Assembly (NCBI GenBank): GCA_021769425.1
Contig: JAETSX010000016.1
Coordinates: 62,001 to 126,000, forward strand
DNA length: 64,000 nucleotides
Source: Eubacterium sp.
Lineage (GTDB): Bacteria; Bacillota; Clostridia; Lachnospirales; Lachnospiraceae
Direction: 5' to 3'
In this document: piece after piece, positions 42,992-52,702 of the stretch
Numbering within the stretch: the stretch's first letter is position 1
Layout: each line of letters starts with the position of its first letter
Notes under the pieces: model-generated
The model's database searches: none
What the model saw: only the letters and a program-made list of their open reading frames with translations
Told to the model about the DNA's origin: nothing
Position numbers and translations under genes: made by a program

Positions 42992-43558
42992 ATGGAGCAT
43001 ATGATTAACAGAAAAGTAGAAGAATTTCATGTTTCCGCTTATACAAAGGGAGATTTTACAGAGGTAAGCCAGGAAGATTTGATGGGACACTGGTCGGTGC
43101 TGTTTTTTTATCCGGCAGACTTTACCTTTGTATGCCCCACAGAACTGGGAGATCTGGCAGATCATTATGAGGAATTTAAAAAGGAAGGCTGTGAGATTTA
43201 TTCTGTATCGGAGGACACACATTTTGTCCATAAAGCATGGGCAGACGCTTCTGAGACCATAAAGAAAATCCAGTATGTGATGCTGGCAGATCCGGCAGGG
43301 GAATTGGCGCGTCAGTTCGGAGTGCTGGTGGAAAAAGAGGGACAGGCGCTGCGGGGAACCTTTATTCTGAATCCGGAAGGCGTGGTAAAGGCTTATGAGA
43401 TTCATGATATGGGCATTGGAAGGAATGCGGCAGAACTTTTAAGAAAGGTACAGGCAGCCAAGTTTGTAGAGGAGCACGGAGATCAGGTATGCCCGGCCAA
43501 ATGGCAGCCGGGAGAAGAGACGTTGAGCCCAAGTCTGGATCTGGTGGGAATGTTATAG
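42992..43558 (+). CDS. ahpC: AhpC-type 2-Cys peroxiredoxin
   Basis: A 188-residue peroxiredoxin reducing H2O2, organic peroxides and peroxynitrite. Peroxidatic Cys48 sits in DFTFVCPTEL and resolving Cys167 in DQVCPAKW, as in AhpC. The length and the C-terminal LVGML end fit the family. GGAGGAAG precedes the ATG. It is followed 10 bp later by a small thioredoxin-fold protein that could be its reductant. Confidence 0.96.
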   Translation: MEHMINRKVEEFHVSAYTKGDFTEVSQEDLMGHWSVLFFYPADFTFVCPTELGDLADHYEEFKKEGCEIYSVSEDTHFVHKAWADASETIKKIQYVMLADPAGELARQFGVLVEKEGQALRGTFILNPEGVVKAYEIHDMGIGRNAAELLRKVQAAKFVEEHGDQVCPAKWQPGEETLSPSLDLVGML

Positions 43559-43568
43559 GAGGAAAAGG

Positions 43569-44234
43569 ATGGACATCAATAAAATTGCTTCGTCAAGCAG
43601 CCTGATCACTCCGGAACTGGAAGCGCAGATTCAGGGGGTATTCGAGAAACTGGAAGGTGAGGCCGGTCTTGTATGCGTCATTGACCCTGACGATTCCGTA
43701 TCTGTGGAAATGGCAGAACTGGTGAGGCATATTGCGGGCCTTACCGGGAAGCTTTCCTGCCGGATTTACGACAAAGCGGAAGCGGAAGAGAATGCGCCGG
43801 AACTGGATGCGTCTCTTTTGCCTGTTACCGGGCTGTATCGGCAGGAACAGTATTCCGGCGTTTCTTTCCACGGTGTTACCGGCGGGAAAGAAATGAATTC
43901 CCTGATTTTTGCCATTTATAATGTGGCAGGCCCCGGACAGGAAATGGAAAAGCGGATGAAGAAAAAGCTTGAAAAGCTTACGCATAAAAGTGAGATTAAG
44001 ATATTTGTTTCCCTTTCCTGCCATCACTGCGCCCAACAGGTCATCACCTGCCAGAAAATGGCTGCAGAGTGTGAAGCGATCGAGGCCAGGATGATTGACG
44101 CCAGGCTGTATCCTGAACTGGTGGAGAAATACAAGATTGAACGGATTCCTATGACCGTTATCAATGAGAAAGAAGTCCTTCTTGGAAGCAAAAACATGGA
44201 TGAGATTTATCAGATTCTGCGCACTTATAAGTAG
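43569..44234 (+). CDS. AhpF N-terminal-domain-like thioredoxin-fold protein
   Basis: A 221-residue protein made of two thioredoxin-like folds, as in the first 200 residues of AhpF. The second has the redox pair Cys151-His-His-Cys154 (SLSCHHCAQQV) and the cis-Pro in ERIPMTV; the first has no CxxC. The flavin/NADH domain of AhpF is missing, so it must be reduced by a separate thioredoxin reductase-like protein. Gene order ahpC-this gene suggests it passes electrons to AhpC (inference from the AhpC/AhpF pair). GGAGGAAAAGG precedes the ATG. Confidence 0.85.
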   Translation: MDINKIASSSSLITPELEAQIQGVFEKLEGEAGLVCVIDPDDSVSVEMAELVRHIAGLTGKLSCRIYDKAEAEENAPELDASLLPVTGLYRQEQYSGVSFHGVTGGKEMNSLIFAIYNVAGPGQEMEKRMKKKLEKLTHKSEIKIFVSLSCHHCAQQVITCQKMAAECEAIEARMIDARLYPELVEKYKIERIPMTVINEKEVLLGSKNMDEIYQILRTYK

Positions 44235-44248
44235 AACAGCAGGTGTTT

Positions 44249-45226
44249 ATGAAAAGCATTGATGAAGACATTAAAAGCGGCAGTTTCCAGCGGGTATATC
44301 TTTTGTACGGCGAAGAAAGCTATCTGAAACGGCAGTATAAGCAGAAGCTGAAGCGGGCCTTGGCTCCTTCAGGAGACGCTCTGAATGCCGCATACTATGA
44401 AGGGAAAAACTGTAATATCGGAGAAATGATTGATCTGGCGGAAACCCTTCCCTTTTTGGCCGAGTACAGGCTGATTCTGGTGGAAAACAGCGGCTTTTTT
44501 AAAAGTTCCTGCGAAGAACTGGCGGAGTATATGAAGCATATTGCAGAAACCACGGTGTTCGTGTTTGCGGAAGAGGACGTGGATAAGCGCAGCAAAATGT
44601 ACAAGGCCGTGAAAAGCGCAGGGCGCGCGGTGGAGTTTGCCAGGCAGAAGGATGCGCTGCTCATTCAATGGATATTGACCCGGCTGAAACGGGAAAATAA
44701 GAAAATCACCCAGCCTGTGATGCAGCTTTTTCTGGAAAAAACAGGAAATGATATGGAAAACATTGACAGAGAGCTGGAAAAGCTGTTCTGTTATACGTTG
44801 GGAAAAGAAGTGATTTCGGCGGAGGATGTGGAAGCCGTCTGTACGGTGCAGACCACCGGAAGAATCTTTGAGATGGTAAACTGTATTGCAGAGGGAAAGC
44901 GGAAACAGGCATTGGAACTGTACTATGATTTGCTTGCCTTAAAGGAGCCGCCCATGCGGATCCTGTTTCTCATTGCAAGGCAGTTTCAGATTCTCTTGCA
45001 GGTAAAAGAACTGGGCAGGCAGGGGTACGATCACAAGTTTATCGCGTCCAAAGCTGGCATTCCGGAGTTTACGGTCAGACGGAATCTGTCCCAGGCGGGC
45101 AGATTTACCTTAGAGCAGTTGAAAAATGCCGTCTTAAGCTGCGTTGAGACGGAGGAAAACGTTAAGACCGGGAATTTGAATGACAGAATGGCCGTGGAGC
45201 TGCTGATTGTAGGAAATACGGTTTAG
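44249..45226 (+). CDS. holA: DNA polymerase III delta subunit
   Basis: The ATG at 44249 has CAGG 6 nt upstream; a GTG 6 bases earlier lies within the site. The 325-residue product starts SFQRVYLLYGEESYLKRQY, the HolA signature, with an AAA+-like fold without Walker residues and a C-terminal collar domain (IEVANLKEPPMRILFLIARQFQ-type: PPMRILFLIARQFQILLQ). It is part of the clamp loader that opens the sliding clamp. comEC-holA-rpsT is a usual Firmicute order; here the peptide and ahpC genes are inserted. Confidence 0.93.
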   Translation: MKSIDEDIKSGSFQRVYLLYGEESYLKRQYKQKLKRALAPSGDALNAAYYEGKNCNIGEMIDLAETLPFLAEYRLILVENSGFFKSSCEELAEYMKHIAETTVFVFAEEDVDKRSKMYKAVKSAGRAVEFARQKDALLIQWILTRLKRENKKITQPVMQLFLEKTGNDMENIDRELEKLFCYTLGKEVISAEDVEAVCTVQTTGRIFEMVNCIAEGKRKQALELYYDLLALKEPPMRILFLIARQFQILLQVKELGRQGYDHKFIASKAGIPEFTVRRNLSQAGRFTLEQLKNAVLSCVETEENVKTGNLNDRMAVELLIVGNTV

Positions 45227-45244
45227 AATATTTTCAAATAAAAA

Positions 45245-45267
45245 AGAGCCGACTGACGGTATCGGCT
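45245..45267. terminator. bidirectional terminator between holA and rpsT
   Basis: GAGCCGA (45245-45251) and TCGGCTC (45261-45267), with an A run before and CTTTTT after, so it can serve both convergent genes. Confidence 0.85.
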
Positions 45268-45305
45268 CCTTTTTATGCCCTTCGGCGGGCATTCATTCAA
45301 AATAA

Positions 45306-45569
45306 TTATGCAAGATTGTTCACAGCTTTGGTTAAGCGGGAAACTTTTCTGGCTGCGGTGTTCTTATGATAAACACCCTTGGAAGCAGCCTTGCTGATCT
45401 GAGAAATAGCAGCTGATAACGCTGTCTTAGCAGCTTCTTTATCATTTGCCGTTACAGCGGCTTCCACTTTCTTCACAGAAGTCTTTACCGCAGATTTAAT
45501 TGCTTTGTTGCGGGCTGTTCTGATCTCAGTTACTAAAATTCTTTTCTTTGCTGATTTGATGTTAGCCAA
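45306..45569 (-). CDS. rpsT: 30S ribosomal protein S20
   Basis: An 87-residue basic protein of the small ribosomal subunit. The start is TTG at 45569 (ANIKSAKKRI follows, the universal S20 N-terminus) with GGAGGTGAAC 8 nt upstream; longer frames begin in the binding site. UUG or GUG starts are known for rpsT in other bacteria and can be part of autoregulation. Ala/Lys-rich helices are intact. Confidence 0.96.
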   Translation of the reverse strand: MANIKSAKKRILVTEIRTARNKAIKSAVKTSVKKVEAAVTANDKEAAKTALSAAISQISKAASKGVYHKNTAARKVSRLTKAVNNLA

Positions 45570-45701
45570 TTCGTTCACCTCCATTTTCAAAATGATTATG
45601 ATGACAATCCAATTGACTGTTTATGCGGAAAAAGGATTGCACTGCTTACAGTTGTTTCATTAAATCCGGACACGGACGTTCTAATGTAAACATACTCATA
45701 T

Positions 45702-45730
45702 ATTTTATCTCCTAATTTTCTGCCTGTCAA
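45702..45730 (-). promoter_or_regulatory. promoter of rpsT
   Basis: Minus-strand TTGACA (45725-45730), 17-bp spacer, TAAAAT (45702-45707). It gives a leader of about 130 nt before the TTG start, long enough for autoregulation by S20. Confidence 0.75.
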
Positions 45731-45790
45731 TACATATTCCTGTATTTTTTGTAAAAAATATCAATGCATCATAGTTTTGGAGGGAATATT

Positions 45791-46741
45791 ATGAGTCAGT
45801 TTCAGGTGCGTACGGATTTGGCGTTGGAAACCCGTGAAAAATTTGAAGAAGATCATGTGGAAATCAAAGGAGTGCGGGTAGAAGAAGAATGCCGGGAGGA
45901 ATCGGAGATAAAGATTACCACAATGGTAATTGAGACGGAAAACGGGGCAAAAGCCATGGGGAAGCCCAAAGGAACCTATATTACATTGGAAGCGGCGAAC
46001 TTAGACAGCCAAGATGAGGATTACCACAGAGAAGTTTCCGTGGAACTGGCTAGGCTGATTCAGAGACTTCTGCCGGAGAAAAAAGATCCTGTGTCCGTGC
46101 TTGTGGCGGGGCTTGGAAACCGGGAGGTAACGCCGGACGCTTTAGGCCCCAGAGTGGTTGACAATATGCTGATTACCCGGCATGTACTGAAAGAATTCGG
46201 CAAATATGCCTTTGGAGAGGAAGAGGTTCATGCAGTCAGCGGAATAGTTCCGGGGGTGATGGCTCAAACCGGAATGGAAAGCCAGGAAATAATACGGGGC
46301 GTGGTGGAAGAGACGAAGCCGGATGTGATGATCGCCATAGATGCGCTGGCGGCCAGAAGCACCAGAAGGCTCAGCCGCACCATACAGATTACCGACACAG
46401 GAATCAATCCAGGCTCCGGCGTTGGAAACCACAGGCATGGGCTTTCCAAGGAAACGGTAGGCATTCCGGTGATTGCCATCGGCGTGCCCACCGTCGTGGA
46501 TGCAGCCACCATTGTAAATGACACTATGCACACACTGATTCAGGCCATGGAAGAGAACAGTCATTTACAGGCGTTAAGCACCGGGCTGAATGCATTGAAT
46601 GAGATGGAAAAATACGAATTGATCCGGGAGCTGTTGTCGCCTCAGCTCAATACCATGTTTGTGACGCCCAAAGACATTGACGAATCCGTCAAGCGTTTGA
46701 GCTTTACCATTTCCGAGGGATTGAATATCGCTTTTGCATAA
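45791..46741 (+). CDS. gpr: GPR germination protease
   Basis: The ATG at 45791 follows GGAGGGA. The 316-residue product is the spore endopeptidase that degrades small acid-soluble proteins during germination. The N-terminal VRTDLALE resembles its own processing site and the SASP target. The blocks VAGLGNREVTPDALGPRVVD and IAIDALAARSTRRLSRTIQI are diagnostic. It is made in the forespore as a zymogen. spoIIP follows, as in Bacillus and Clostridium. Confidence 0.96.
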   Translation: MSQFQVRTDLALETREKFEEDHVEIKGVRVEEECREESEIKITTMVIETENGAKAMGKPKGTYITLEAANLDSQDEDYHREVSVELARLIQRLLPEKKDPVSVLVAGLGNREVTPDALGPRVVDNMLITRHVLKEFGKYAFGEEEVHAVSGIVPGVMAQTGMESQEIIRGVVEETKPDVMIAIDALAARSTRRLSRTIQITDTGINPGSGVGNHRHGLSKETVGIPVIAIGVPTVVDAATIVNDTMHTLIQAMEENSHLQALSTGLNALNEMEKYELIRELLSPQLNTMFVTPKDIDESVKRLSFTISEGLNIAFA

Positions 46742-46815
46742 ATATTTTCGTACAGGCATATACTTAATTATTCATAAATGATTCAGTAGTAAGATAGCTT
46801 GACGGGAAAAGAAAA

Positions 46816-48159
46816 ATGAGAAGAAAATGGATGAAACGCAGATGTTTTTACCCAAAGGTAAAAGCGGCAGGCAGAAGGAGAAAAACAGGGAAATTCATAT
46901 GTTTTTTTCTGTGGGGTTTAAGCCTTCTGTTTGTATTTGTGTGCTATCAGAATTTGGCAGAAACGGGCCAGGCGCCGGCTATGGAGCAGATTGCGGCGTA
47001 TTTGAAAGAAGAAATAGCCGTAAGCGCCTGGAAAAACTGTATGATGGTTATGGTAACGGATGAGGGGGAAGAGGAGCTTTCCCTGGGAAATTATCTGTTG
47101 GAAAAGCTGGAGGAGTTTTATCCCATTTACGGTTTCAGTGAAACCATGACAGAATATGATACACAGATTGAGAGTGATTTCACCGAAGAACTTCTGGCGG
47201 AAAACGGGCAGGAAGGCGGAACGGGCCAGGAAGAAATGAAGGGCCAGGATACATCAAAGGCAGAGGAAGCCAAGAAACAGGATACGTCAAAGAGCCAGGA
47301 AGAGAACGGGGCAGAGGAAGAGAAAAAGAGCAAAAATAAAAAGAACAAGAAAAAGCAGGAAAAGACAGAGACGGCAGCAAACAGCGCAGCTGGAAAAATA
47401 CAGGAAATTTCCAGAGAGAAGCTGAATGATTTTGATTATCTGGTACAGAATTTCTATCAGATAGATCGCACCACTACCATAGACAGCAGCCAGTTAAATG
47501 CAGATGCCCTTCTGGGCAAAAGCATGAAGCTGGAAACCGGAAATGAGGATGTGCAGATTCTCATATATCATACCCATTCTCAGGAAGGGTATGTGGATTC
47601 TGCGCCGGGGGACACCAGCGCAGGAGTGGTTGGGGTTGCAGAATATCTCACTCAGCTTCTGCGGGAAAAATATGGGTTCAATGTAATGCATCATACCGGG
47701 GAATATGATGTAAAAGACAGGGATAACGCCTATTCTTACGCCGGGCCCGCTTTAGAACAGATTCTGGCGGAACATCCCAGCATAGAGGTGGTGATTGATC
47801 TGCACCGGGACGGAGTGGCAGAGACTACCCATCTGGTTACCGAAGTAAATGGCAAACAGACCGCTCAGATTATGTTTTTTAACGGGTTGAGCAGAACGAC
47901 GGCAAACGGGGATATTCCCTATCTGGCCAATCCCTATCTGGCAGATAACCTGGCCTTTTCATTCCAGATGAAGCTGGCGGCGGAGGAATATTACCCGGGG
48001 TTTGCGCGCTCCAATTATTTGAAAGGCTACCGCTACAATCTTCATTACCGGCCCAAAAGCCTGCTGATTGAAGTGGGGGCCCAGACGAATACTTTTGAAG
48101 AGGCGAGAAATGCCATGGAGCCACTTGCAGATATTATACATAAGGTTTTGACGGAATAG
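46816..48159 (+). CDS. spoIIP: SpoIIP spore engulfment amidase
   Basis: A 447-residue membrane-anchored peptidoglycan amidase/endopeptidase. A basic N-terminus and one transmembrane segment (about 29-49) are followed by a Glu/Lys/Gln low-complexity linker (residues about 133-195) and the SpoIIP catalytic domain with ILIYHTHSQEGY, VIDLHRDGVA and LLIEVGAQTNT. With SpoIID and SpoIIM it thins the wall during engulfment. Start codon ATG with GACGGGAAA only weakly upstream. Confidence 0.94.
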   Translation: MRRKWMKRRCFYPKVKAAGRRRKTGKFICFFLWGLSLLFVFVCYQNLAETGQAPAMEQIAAYLKEEIAVSAWKNCMMVMVTDEGEEELSLGNYLLEKLEEFYPIYGFSETMTEYDTQIESDFTEELLAENGQEGGTGQEEMKGQDTSKAEEAKKQDTSKSQEENGAEEEKKSKNKKNKKKQEKTETAANSAAGKIQEISREKLNDFDYLVQNFYQIDRTTTIDSSQLNADALLGKSMKLETGNEDVQILIYHTHSQEGYVDSAPGDTSAGVVGVAEYLTQLLREKYGFNVMHHTGEYDVKDRDNAYSYAGPALEQILAEHPSIEVVIDLHRDGVAETTHLVTEVNGKQTAQIMFFNGLSRTTANGDIPYLANPYLADNLAFSFQMKLAAEEYYPGFARSNYLKGYRYNLHYRPKSLLIEVGAQTNTFEEARNAMEPLADIIHKVLTE

Positions 48160-48169
48160 GAGGAACTGT

Positions 48170-48353
48170 CAGAACCGGAAGAAAGGCTGTGGAGGAAATG
48201 TCAAATACATAACAGAACCAGAAGAAAGGTTGTGGAGGAAATGTCAAATATATAACAGAACCAGAAGAAAGGCTGTAGAGGAAATGCCAAATATATAACA
48301 GAACCAGAAGAAAGGTTGTGGAGGAAATGCCAAATATATAACAGAACCAGAAA
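48170..48353 (+). repeat. tandem 43-bp repeats carrying mini-ORFs
   Basis: Units begin at 48170, 48213, 48256 and 48299, with a degenerate fifth from 48342 merging into the next gene. Each unit contains GGAGGAA or GAGGAA followed by ATG, three codons and TAA (MSNT, MSNI, MPNI, MPNI). The following CorA-type gene begins ATGTCAGATATAACAG in the same context, so the array looks like serial copies of its translation-start region. Confidence 0.93.
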
Positions 48354-48367
48354 AAGATGGTGAAAAA

Positions 48368-49306
48368 ATGTCAGATATAACAGAAGAGGGACAGGATATG
48401 CCGGACACAGTAGAAGAGAGACAGGAAAAAGTGGAAAAATACGGGACGGAGAAGGTACAGATTATAAGTTTGGAACATTTGTCGGAAAAAGACAGGGACA
48501 GCCGGGAGGAACTGCTGTTTCAGTCTATCCGCAAACTGGAGCCGGTTTACTGGTCTGGAGTGAAGCTGGCAGAAGATTTTATGTATGGCGCATTCAGCTT
48601 TCATGAGAGCCAGAATCCGGAAAATCGGGCAAGCATCGCCGCGTTTTTACTGGGGAAAGAAGGATTTCTCCTGGCTGTTTTAACAGATGACGGCGGGCTG
48701 TTTCCCAGGGAAAAACAGTCGGGTGTTGAGGAATTGGAACAGTTTTTTGAACGGCTTTTAGAGCGGGGGCAGCAGAAAACGGAGAAGATGGAACAGTATC
48801 TGATTGAAATGGAGAGGGAGATTGTCGGCGGCAGAATCAGCCGGGATCGGAACCGCAATATTTTTGAATGCAAACGGACCCTTACGGTGTGGAAAAATGA
48901 TTACGGACGGTTTTTGAATGTGATTGAAGGAATTAATGGGCTGGAACAGAAAAAGAATGAGGGGCAGGGACAGGTGTTAACCGAGGAATCTGCCTGTTTT
49001 TTTCGTGTCTACGAAAATAAGCTGAGACGGCTGACTGAAGAAACGCAATTTCTTTATGAAGAATTGGTGCATATCAGAGAGGCATTGGATGCGGCTCTGT
49101 CTTATGAACAAAACAGGATTATGAAGGTATTCACCACAGTGACCACGGTGTTTATGCCCCTGTCTCTGATCGCAGGATGGTACGGGATGAATTTTACAGG
49201 GATGCCGGAGCTTGGCTGGAAATATGGATATGCCTTCGCCGGCGTTTTAAGCGTATTGGTAATTCTTGTGTGCATCTGGTTTTTTAAAAAGAAGAAGCTG
49301 TTCTGA
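48368..49306 (+). CDS. CorA-type divalent cation transporter
   Basis: A 312-residue protein with a large cytoplasmic N-terminal domain, a long stalk helix (YENKLRRLTEETQFLYEELVHIREALD) and two C-terminal transmembrane helices. The pore signature YGMNF precedes the loop before the last helix, and a Lys run ends the protein, as in CorA/MIT channels for Mg2+ or Zn2+. The N-terminal region (1-45) is Glu-rich and variable. The start at 48368 is weakly supported, because the ribosome binding site is poor (GGTGAAAAA) and four copies of a start-like region lie upstream. Confidence 0.87.
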   Translation: MSDITEEGQDMPDTVEERQEKVEKYGTEKVQIISLEHLSEKDRDSREELLFQSIRKLEPVYWSGVKLAEDFMYGAFSFHESQNPENRASIAAFLLGKEGFLLAVLTDDGGLFPREKQSGVEELEQFFERLLERGQQKTEKMEQYLIEMEREIVGGRISRDRNRNIFECKRTLTVWKNDYGRFLNVIEGINGLEQKKNEGQGQVLTEESACFFRVYENKLRRLTEETQFLYEELVHIREALDAALSYEQNRIMKVFTTVTTVFMPLSLIAGWYGMNFTGMPELGWKYGYAFAGVLSVLVILVCIWFFKKKKLF

Positions 49307-49393
49307 GAACGGAGCGCTATTACTGCACTGGCCTGTGACTGTGCAGCGTGGTGCACGGCCCGGGAGTGAACAGTAACGGACAGCGTTTGTATC

Positions 49394-49450
49394 GTAACAG
49401 TTCAGCCCAGGACTTTGCACTGACTGCAAAGTCCTGGGCCGAACAGTTAC
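49394..49450. terminator. long hairpin of the TAACAGTTCAGC family
   Basis: Outer arms GTAACAGTTC / GAACAGTTAC and a perfect inner 14-bp stem CCCAGGACTTTGCA / TGCAAAGTCCTGGG around a 5-nt loop make a 57-nt hairpin between the CorA-type gene and lepA. Confidence 0.85.
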
Positions 49451-49478
49451 TCCGTATCCAAATACAGAAAGAAAAAGA

Positions 49479-49507
49479 TTGCGAATAGATCCCAGAAAGT
49501 ATATACT
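49479..49507 (+). promoter_or_regulatory. promoter of lepA
   Basis: TTGCGA (49479-49484), 17-bp spacer, TATACT (49502-49507), 40 bp before the start codon. Confidence 0.6.
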
Positions 49508-49547
49508 GTTAAAAGGACTATGAATACAGGAGGATTTTGAAAAGATT

Positions 49548-51362
49548 ATGGCAGCGATTGATCAAAGTAAAATCAGGAATTTTTGCATTATTGCCCATAT
49601 AGATCATGGAAAATCAACACTGGCAGATCGGATCATCGAAAAAACAGGGCTGTTAACCAGCCGGGAAATGCAGGCTCAGGTGCTGGACAATATGGAATTG
49701 GAGCGGGAGCGCGGCATCACCATTAAAGCCCAGACGGTCCGTATTGTGTATCAGGCAAAAAATGGAGAAGAATATATTTTTAATTTGATTGACACCCCGG
49801 GCCATGTGGATTTTAATTACGAAGTATCCAGAAGTCTGGCGGCCTGCGACGGCGCCATTCTTGTGGTGGATGCGGCCCAGGGAATTGAGGCCCAGACATT
49901 GGCCAATGTATACCTTGCGCTGGATCATGACCTGGACGTGCTTCCGGTGATCAATAAAATAGACCTGCCCAGCGCAGATCCGGAGCGCGTCATTGAGGAG
50001 ATCGAGGATGTGATCGGTTTGGAAGCCCAGGAAGCGCCCCAGATTTCCGCTAAGACCGGCCTGAATATTGAAGAAGTGTTAGAGCAGATTGTAGAGAAAA
50101 TCCCTGCGCCGGGAGGAAGTGCGGACAACCCCCTGCAGGCATTGATTTTTGACTCGGTGTACGATTCCTACAAGGGCGTGATTGTATTCTGCCGGCTGAA
50201 AGAAGGCCGGGTGAGGCCGGGGACCACTATTCGGATGATGGCCACGGGCGCAACTGCGGACGTGGTGGAAGTAGGATATTTCGGCCCGGGGCAGTTTATC
50301 CCCTGTGAAGAGTTAAGCGCAGGTATGGTGGGTTACATTACCGCCAGCCTGAAAAATGTTAGGGATACGCAGGTAGGAGATACCGTAACGGATGCAGATC
50401 ATCCCTGCCGGGAACCTCTTCCGGGTTATAAGAAAGTAAATTCCATGGTGTACTGCGGCATGTACCCGGCAGACGGGGCGAAATACCCGGATCTGCGGGA
50501 TGCGTTAGAAAAACTGCAGTTAAATGATGCTGCGCTGCAGTTTGAGCCGGAAACCTCCATTGCATTGGGCTTTGGTTTCCGGTGCGGATTTTTGGGGCTG
50601 TTGCACTTGGAAATCATTCAGGAACGATTGGAGCGGGAATACAACCTGGATCTGGTCACTACGGCTCCGGGAGTTATCTATAAAGTCCATAAAACTAATG
50701 GAGAAGTGATTGAACTGACCAATCCCTCCAATCTGCCGGATCCGGCAGAAATAGAATATATGGAAGAGCCGATGGTCAGCGCGGAGATTATGGTAACCAG
50801 TGAATACATAGGGGCCATTATGGATTTGTGTCAGGAGCGCCGGGGAACTTATATCAGCATGGAATACATGGAAGAGACCAGGGCATTGCTGAAATACGAA
50901 CTGCCGTTAAATGAAATTATCTATGACTTTTTTGATGCGCTGAAATCCCGTTCCAGAGGATATGCTTCCTTTGACTATGAGATGAAGGGGTATGCCCGTT
51001 CCGAACTGGTGAAACTGGATATTCTGATTAACAAAGAGGAAGTGGATGCGCTGTCCTTTATTGTCCACAGCGGAACAGCCTATGAGAGGGGCCGGAAGAT
51101 GTGCGAGAAGCTGAAGGAGGAGATTCCGAGGCATCTCTTTGAAATCCCTATTCAGGCGGCCATCGGCAGCAAGGTCATTGCCCGGGAAACCGTGAAAGCC
51201 ATGCGCAAAGATGTGCTGGCCAAATGTTACGGCGGCGATATTACCAGAAAGCGGAAGCTCCTTGAGAAACAGAAAGAGGGCAAGAAGCGGATGCGCCAGA
51301 TTGGAAATGTGGAGATTCCCCAGAAAGCATTTATGAGTGTGCTGAAGCTGGACGATAAATAG
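49548..51362 (+). CDS. lepA: elongation factor 4 (LepA)
   Basis: A 604-residue translational GTPase that back-translocates or remodels ribosomes under stress. G1 [11 protein letters not shown]2 ERGITIK, G3 DTPGHVDF and G4 NKIDLP are all present, followed by domains II, III, V and the LepA-specific C-terminal domain ([43 protein letters not shown]; cited in part). AGGAGG stands upstream of the ATG. lepA-hemW is the usual Firmicute pair. Confidence 0.97.
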   Translation: MAAIDQSKIRNFCIIAHIDHGKSTLADRIIEKTGLLTSREMQAQVLDNMELERERGITIKAQTVRIVYQAKNGEEYIFNLIDTPGHVDFNYEVSRSLAACDGAILVVDAAQGIEAQTLANVYLALDHDLDVLPVINKIDLPSADPERVIEEIEDVIGLEAQEAPQISAKTGLNIEEVLEQIVEKIPAPGGSADNPLQALIFDSVYDSYKGVIVFCRLKEGRVRPGTTIRMMATGATADVVEVGYFGPGQFIPCEELSAGMVGYITASLKNVRDTQVGDTVTDADHPCREPLPGYKKVNSMVYCGMYPADGAKYPDLRDALEKLQLNDAALQFEPETSIALGFGFRCGFLGLLHLEIIQERLEREYNLDLVTTAPGVIYKVHKTNGEVIELTNPSNLPDPAEIEYMEEPMVSAEIMVTSEYIGAIMDLCQERRGTYISMEYMEETRALLKYELPLNEIIYDFFDALKSRSRGYASFDYEMKGYARSELVKLDILINKEEVDALSFIVHSGTAYERGRKMCEKLKEEIPRHLFEIPIQAAIGSKVIARETVKAMRKDVLAKCYGGDITRKRKLLEKQKEGKKRMRQIGNVEIPQKAFMSVLKLDDK

Positions 51363-51512
51363 GGTCTGACATGTCATTTAAAAGATATAAAAAGCGCCGT
51401 TTGCAAGTGTGCAACAATTGATGGTAAGTGGGCAGGGAAGGAAGGAATTTTATGTGGATCGGAATGGCCGGAGTCAGCTGGTTTCCGGAAAAGAAGGAGT
51501 TATCAGGTTATT

Positions 51513-52691
51513 ATGGAAAGGGATCATAAGATTCGAAAAGAGCTGGAATTGTACCTCCATATTCCATTCTGCGTCAGGAAATGCAATTATTGTGATTTTC
51601 TGTCGATGCCTGCGAAAGAGGAAGTACGCAGGCGTTATGTGAATTGTCTGCTGGAAGAAATCAGGCAGAGGGGAGAACAGTGGGGGGAATATCAGGTGTC
51701 TACCGTATTTTTCGGCGGCGGCACTCCTTCTCTTTTGGCTGGGGTTCAGATTAAGGAACTGATGGAAGCGGTAAGAAGTTCCTTTTCGTTGGAGTCAGAT
51801 GCAGAGGTTACCATAGAATGCAATCCGGGAACTCTGGACAGGCAGAAACTGTCATTTTACCAAACGGCCGGCATTAACCGTCTGAGTATCGGGCTGCAGT
51901 CGGCGGTAAACCGGGAACTTGAGCTTTTGGGCCGTATCCATACCTATGAGCAGTTTCTGGAAAATTACGATCTGGCCCGCAAGATGGGATTTGAAAATAT
52001 AAATATAGATTTAATATCAGCGCTTCCCGGGCAGAAAACAGAAGATTGGGGATACACATTAAAAAGAGTATTGGAACTGCGCCCGGAGCACATTTCCGCC
52101 TACAGCCTGATGGTGGAGGAAGGAACGCCCTTTTATGAAATTTATGGGCAGGATGCAAGATGCAGGGAACAGGGCGGACATCCCTGCATTCTGCCGGAGG
52201 AAGAAACAGAGCGGGAAATGTATCTGATGACCGGGCAGATGCTTGCAGAGAAAGGATACCGCCGCTATGAGATTTCCAATTATGCCAGGCCGGGCAGGGA
52301 ATGCCGCCATAATATAGGATACTGGCGGGGCGTTTCCTATCTGGGGCTGGGCCTTGGCAGTTCTTCTCTGATGGAAGAGACAAGGTTCTCCAATACCGGA
52401 AGCATGGAGGAATATCTGGGACAATGCCCGAATTTGGGCAAAGAGAATGTAATTGCGTTGGGAAAGAAGCAGCGGATGGAGGAATTTATGTTTCTGGGCC
52501 TTCGTATGGCAAAAGGAGTGTCAAGAGAGGAATTCCGGCAGAAATTTCAGGTGGAGCTGGAAGGAATTTACCAGACGGCGCTGCAGAAACTCTGCCGTGA
52601 GGGGATGCTGGCAAAGACAGAGGGAAGAGTCTTTTTGACGGAGAAAGGGATTTTGGTCAGCAATTATGTGCTCAGCCAGTTTCTGCTGTAA
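51513..52691 (+). CDS. hemW: HemW, radical SAM haem chaperone
   Basis: A 392-residue HemN-like radical SAM protein. The [4Fe-4S] motif CVRKCNYC (CxxxCxxC) is near residue 20, followed by FFGGGTPSLL and SIGLQSAVNRELELLGRIHT. It lacks the N-terminal extension of true coproporphyrinogen oxidase HemN, so it fits HemW, which binds and transfers haem. In most Firmicutes hrcA follows; here the neighbour is queH. AAGGAG lies 13 nt upstream. Confidence 0.93.
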   Translation: MERDHKIRKELELYLHIPFCVRKCNYCDFLSMPAKEEVRRRYVNCLLEEIRQRGEQWGEYQVSTVFFGGGTPSLLAGVQIKELMEAVRSSFSLESDAEVTIECNPGTLDRQKLSFYQTAGINRLSIGLQSAVNRELELLGRIHTYEQFLENYDLARKMGFENINIDLISALPGQKTEDWGYTLKRVLELRPEHISAYSLMVEEGTPFYEIYGQDARCREQGGHPCILPEEETEREMYLMTGQMLAEKGYRRYEISNYARPGRECRHNIGYWRGVSYLGLGLGSSSLMEETRFSNTGSMEEYLGQCPNLGKENVIALGKKQRMEEFMFLGLRMAKGVSREEFRQKFQVELEGIYQTALQKLCREGMLAKTEGRVFLTEKGILVSNYVLSQFLL

Positions 52692-52702
52692 GGTAAATTA
52701 CA

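Noticed and set aside
45640..45700. Short minus-strand frame MSMFTLERPCPDLMKQL in the rpsT leader
   Set aside because: Its ribosome binding site would overlap the -10 box of the predicted promoter, so the transcript would not carry it; left as unproven.
45748..45774. Possible sigma-G promoter (CATCATA) before gpr
   Set aside because: The -35 spacing is about 20 bp and the -10 box would lie too close to the ribosome binding site.
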